Origin: Candidatus Thiodiazotropha sp. (ex Codakia rugifera)
GTDB lineage: Bacteria > Pseudomonadota > Gammaproteobacteria > Chromatiales > Chromatiaceae
NCBI GenBank assembly: GCA_025656675.1
Contig: JAHXHN010000002.1
Location: 351,302 to 415,301 of the forward strand
Reading direction: 5' to 3'
DNA: 64,000 nt
Positions 63,468-64,000 of the stretch are shown here, one piece after another. How positions within the stretch are numbered: position 1 is the first letter of the stretch; every line of letters starts with the position of its first letter. A model generated the notes under the pieces. The model searched no databases. It saw nothing but the letters and a program-made list of their open reading frames with translations, and was not told the DNA's origin. A program made the translations under genes and the position numbers.

Positions 63468-64000
63468 TTACAGAAGACTCAACAGCTTGCTATGCTTTTT
63501 CTTTTTAGCAATGTCCGCAGCTGTGTGGCCTTCTTTATCTTTATGCGTTTTATCAGCACCATGTTGAAGCAGTAGCTTCACCATTTGCTCTGATCCTTTG
63601 CGGGCAGCCTCCATCAGTGGGGTGATACCATCCACATCCGCCAGATTTACATCCGCACCCGCTGTTATCAAAATCTGCGCCGTATCAGCTCTATCCTGAC
63701 CAGCCACCCATATCAAGGCGGTTGCACCATCGCTGTCTTGGGCGTTGACATCGGCGTAGTGATCCAGCAAGGCTTTGACGACATCGTTATGTCCACTGTC
63801 TGCGGCCAATATCAAGGCGGTGGAGCCGTTCTTATCCCGGCTTGCGCTGTCCGCACCATGCTTCAACAGCATGACGCTGGTGGCGGCATACCCTTTTTCT
63901 GCGGCCATCATCAACGCGTTTCTGCCATATTTATCCGATGCCTTCGGATCAGCGCCCTTGTATAGCAGCTGTTCTACCATATCGGTGATGCCATAGCGGG
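63468..64000 (-). CDS. Ankyrin-repeat protein (5' end outside window)
   Basis: At least five ankyrin repeats (TALILAADSGHNDVVKALLDH, TALIWVAGQDRADTAQILIT and so on), running into the window edge with the frame open (…RYGITD before Met). Ends in a basic tail (IAKKKKHSKLLSLL). The true start is beyond the window. Probably a protein-binding scaffold. In same direction as fccAB, so a sulfur-related role is possible but unproven. Confidence 0.85.
   Translation of the reverse strand, partial: RYGITDMVEQLLYKGADPKASDKYGRNALMMAAEKGYAATSVMLLKHGADSASRDKNGSTALILAADSGHNDVVKALLDHYADVNAQDSDGATALIWVAGQDRADTAQILITAGADVNLADVDGITPLMEAARKGSEQMVKLLLQHGADKTHKDKEGHTAADIAKKKKHSKLLSLL

Noticed and set aside
1-64000. 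tRNA, rRNA or CRISPR features
   Set aside because: No tRNA-like T-loop sequence, rRNA segment or regularly spaced direct repeats were noticed by eye; a scan with a covariance model would be needed to exclude small RNAs.

Overview
The window is from a sulfur-oxidising gammaproteobacterium. The clearest sign is flavocytochrome c sulfide dehydrogenase (fccA-fccB, 61.3-63.3 kb), with diheme cytochromes beside it and a DsrC-family protein at 21.5 kb. Aerobic class Ia ribonucleotide reductase, two bacteriohemerythrins, c-di-GMP enzymes, an exosortase-type sorting tail and many REP-like palindromes fit a Chromatiales-like or marine/symbiotic sulfur oxidiser. The genus is inferred, not proven. No rRNA, tRNA, CRISPR array or prophage was seen.

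Layout. 0-12 kb: membrane and envelope genes (diguanylate cyclase, MscS channel, pentapeptide protein, M1-like lipoprotein, phospholipase D, DUF6394 protein with a K+ channel) and the helicase DbpA. 12-15 kb: a TIR membrane protein, then an overlapping REC-GGDEF/bacteriohemerythrin pair. 15-19 kb: a compact minus-strand operon of four unusual genes: a protein with seven exact 31-residue repeats, a metzincin, a HEAT-like protein and a propeller-like protein. 20-26.5 kb: CPA2 antiporter, a DsrC-like protein without the family cysteines, a TerB-like protein, a second TIR membrane protein, an HExxH protein, a DUF2799 lipoprotein and a YjfB-like peptide. 26.7-29.1 kb: a second metzincin without a signal peptide, and a tight three-gene operon resembling ExbB/ExbD. 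29.6-37 kb: a small secreted protein, a Ycf46-like AAA ATPase, a 45-residue membrane peptide, and a redox-repair group (MsrAB, glutaredoxin, ECF sigma factor). 37-46 kb: autotransporter, second hemerythrin, DUF992 protein, a VPLPA-tailed secreted protein, a secreted hydrolase and a coiled-coil protein.

46-52.5 kb is an accessory island. A REP-associated transposase (RAYT) sits between perfect 20-bp inverted ends. The same 20-mer recurs around a pseudouridine synthase, an A/T-rich PLP enzyme and a NIPSNAP gene, and a frameshifted, internally deleted copy of the element is present. A third TIR protein and an AlbA_2/HATPase regulator follow.

52.7-64 kb returns to core metabolism: a zinc-ribbon protein, nrdB and nrdA (with paired NrdR-like and DnaA-like boxes upstream), a CBS-domain protein, a DUF302 protein, two divergent diheme cytochromes, fccB, fccA and the end of an ankyrin-repeat gene. 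The cytochromes could accept electrons that FccAB takes from sulfide; that link is inferred from proximity.

At least three families of dispersed palindromes lie in the spacers (GGTGCGGC type, GACACCCA type and the RAYT-linked 20-mer), giving a repeat-rich genome with many lone genes between core blocks.
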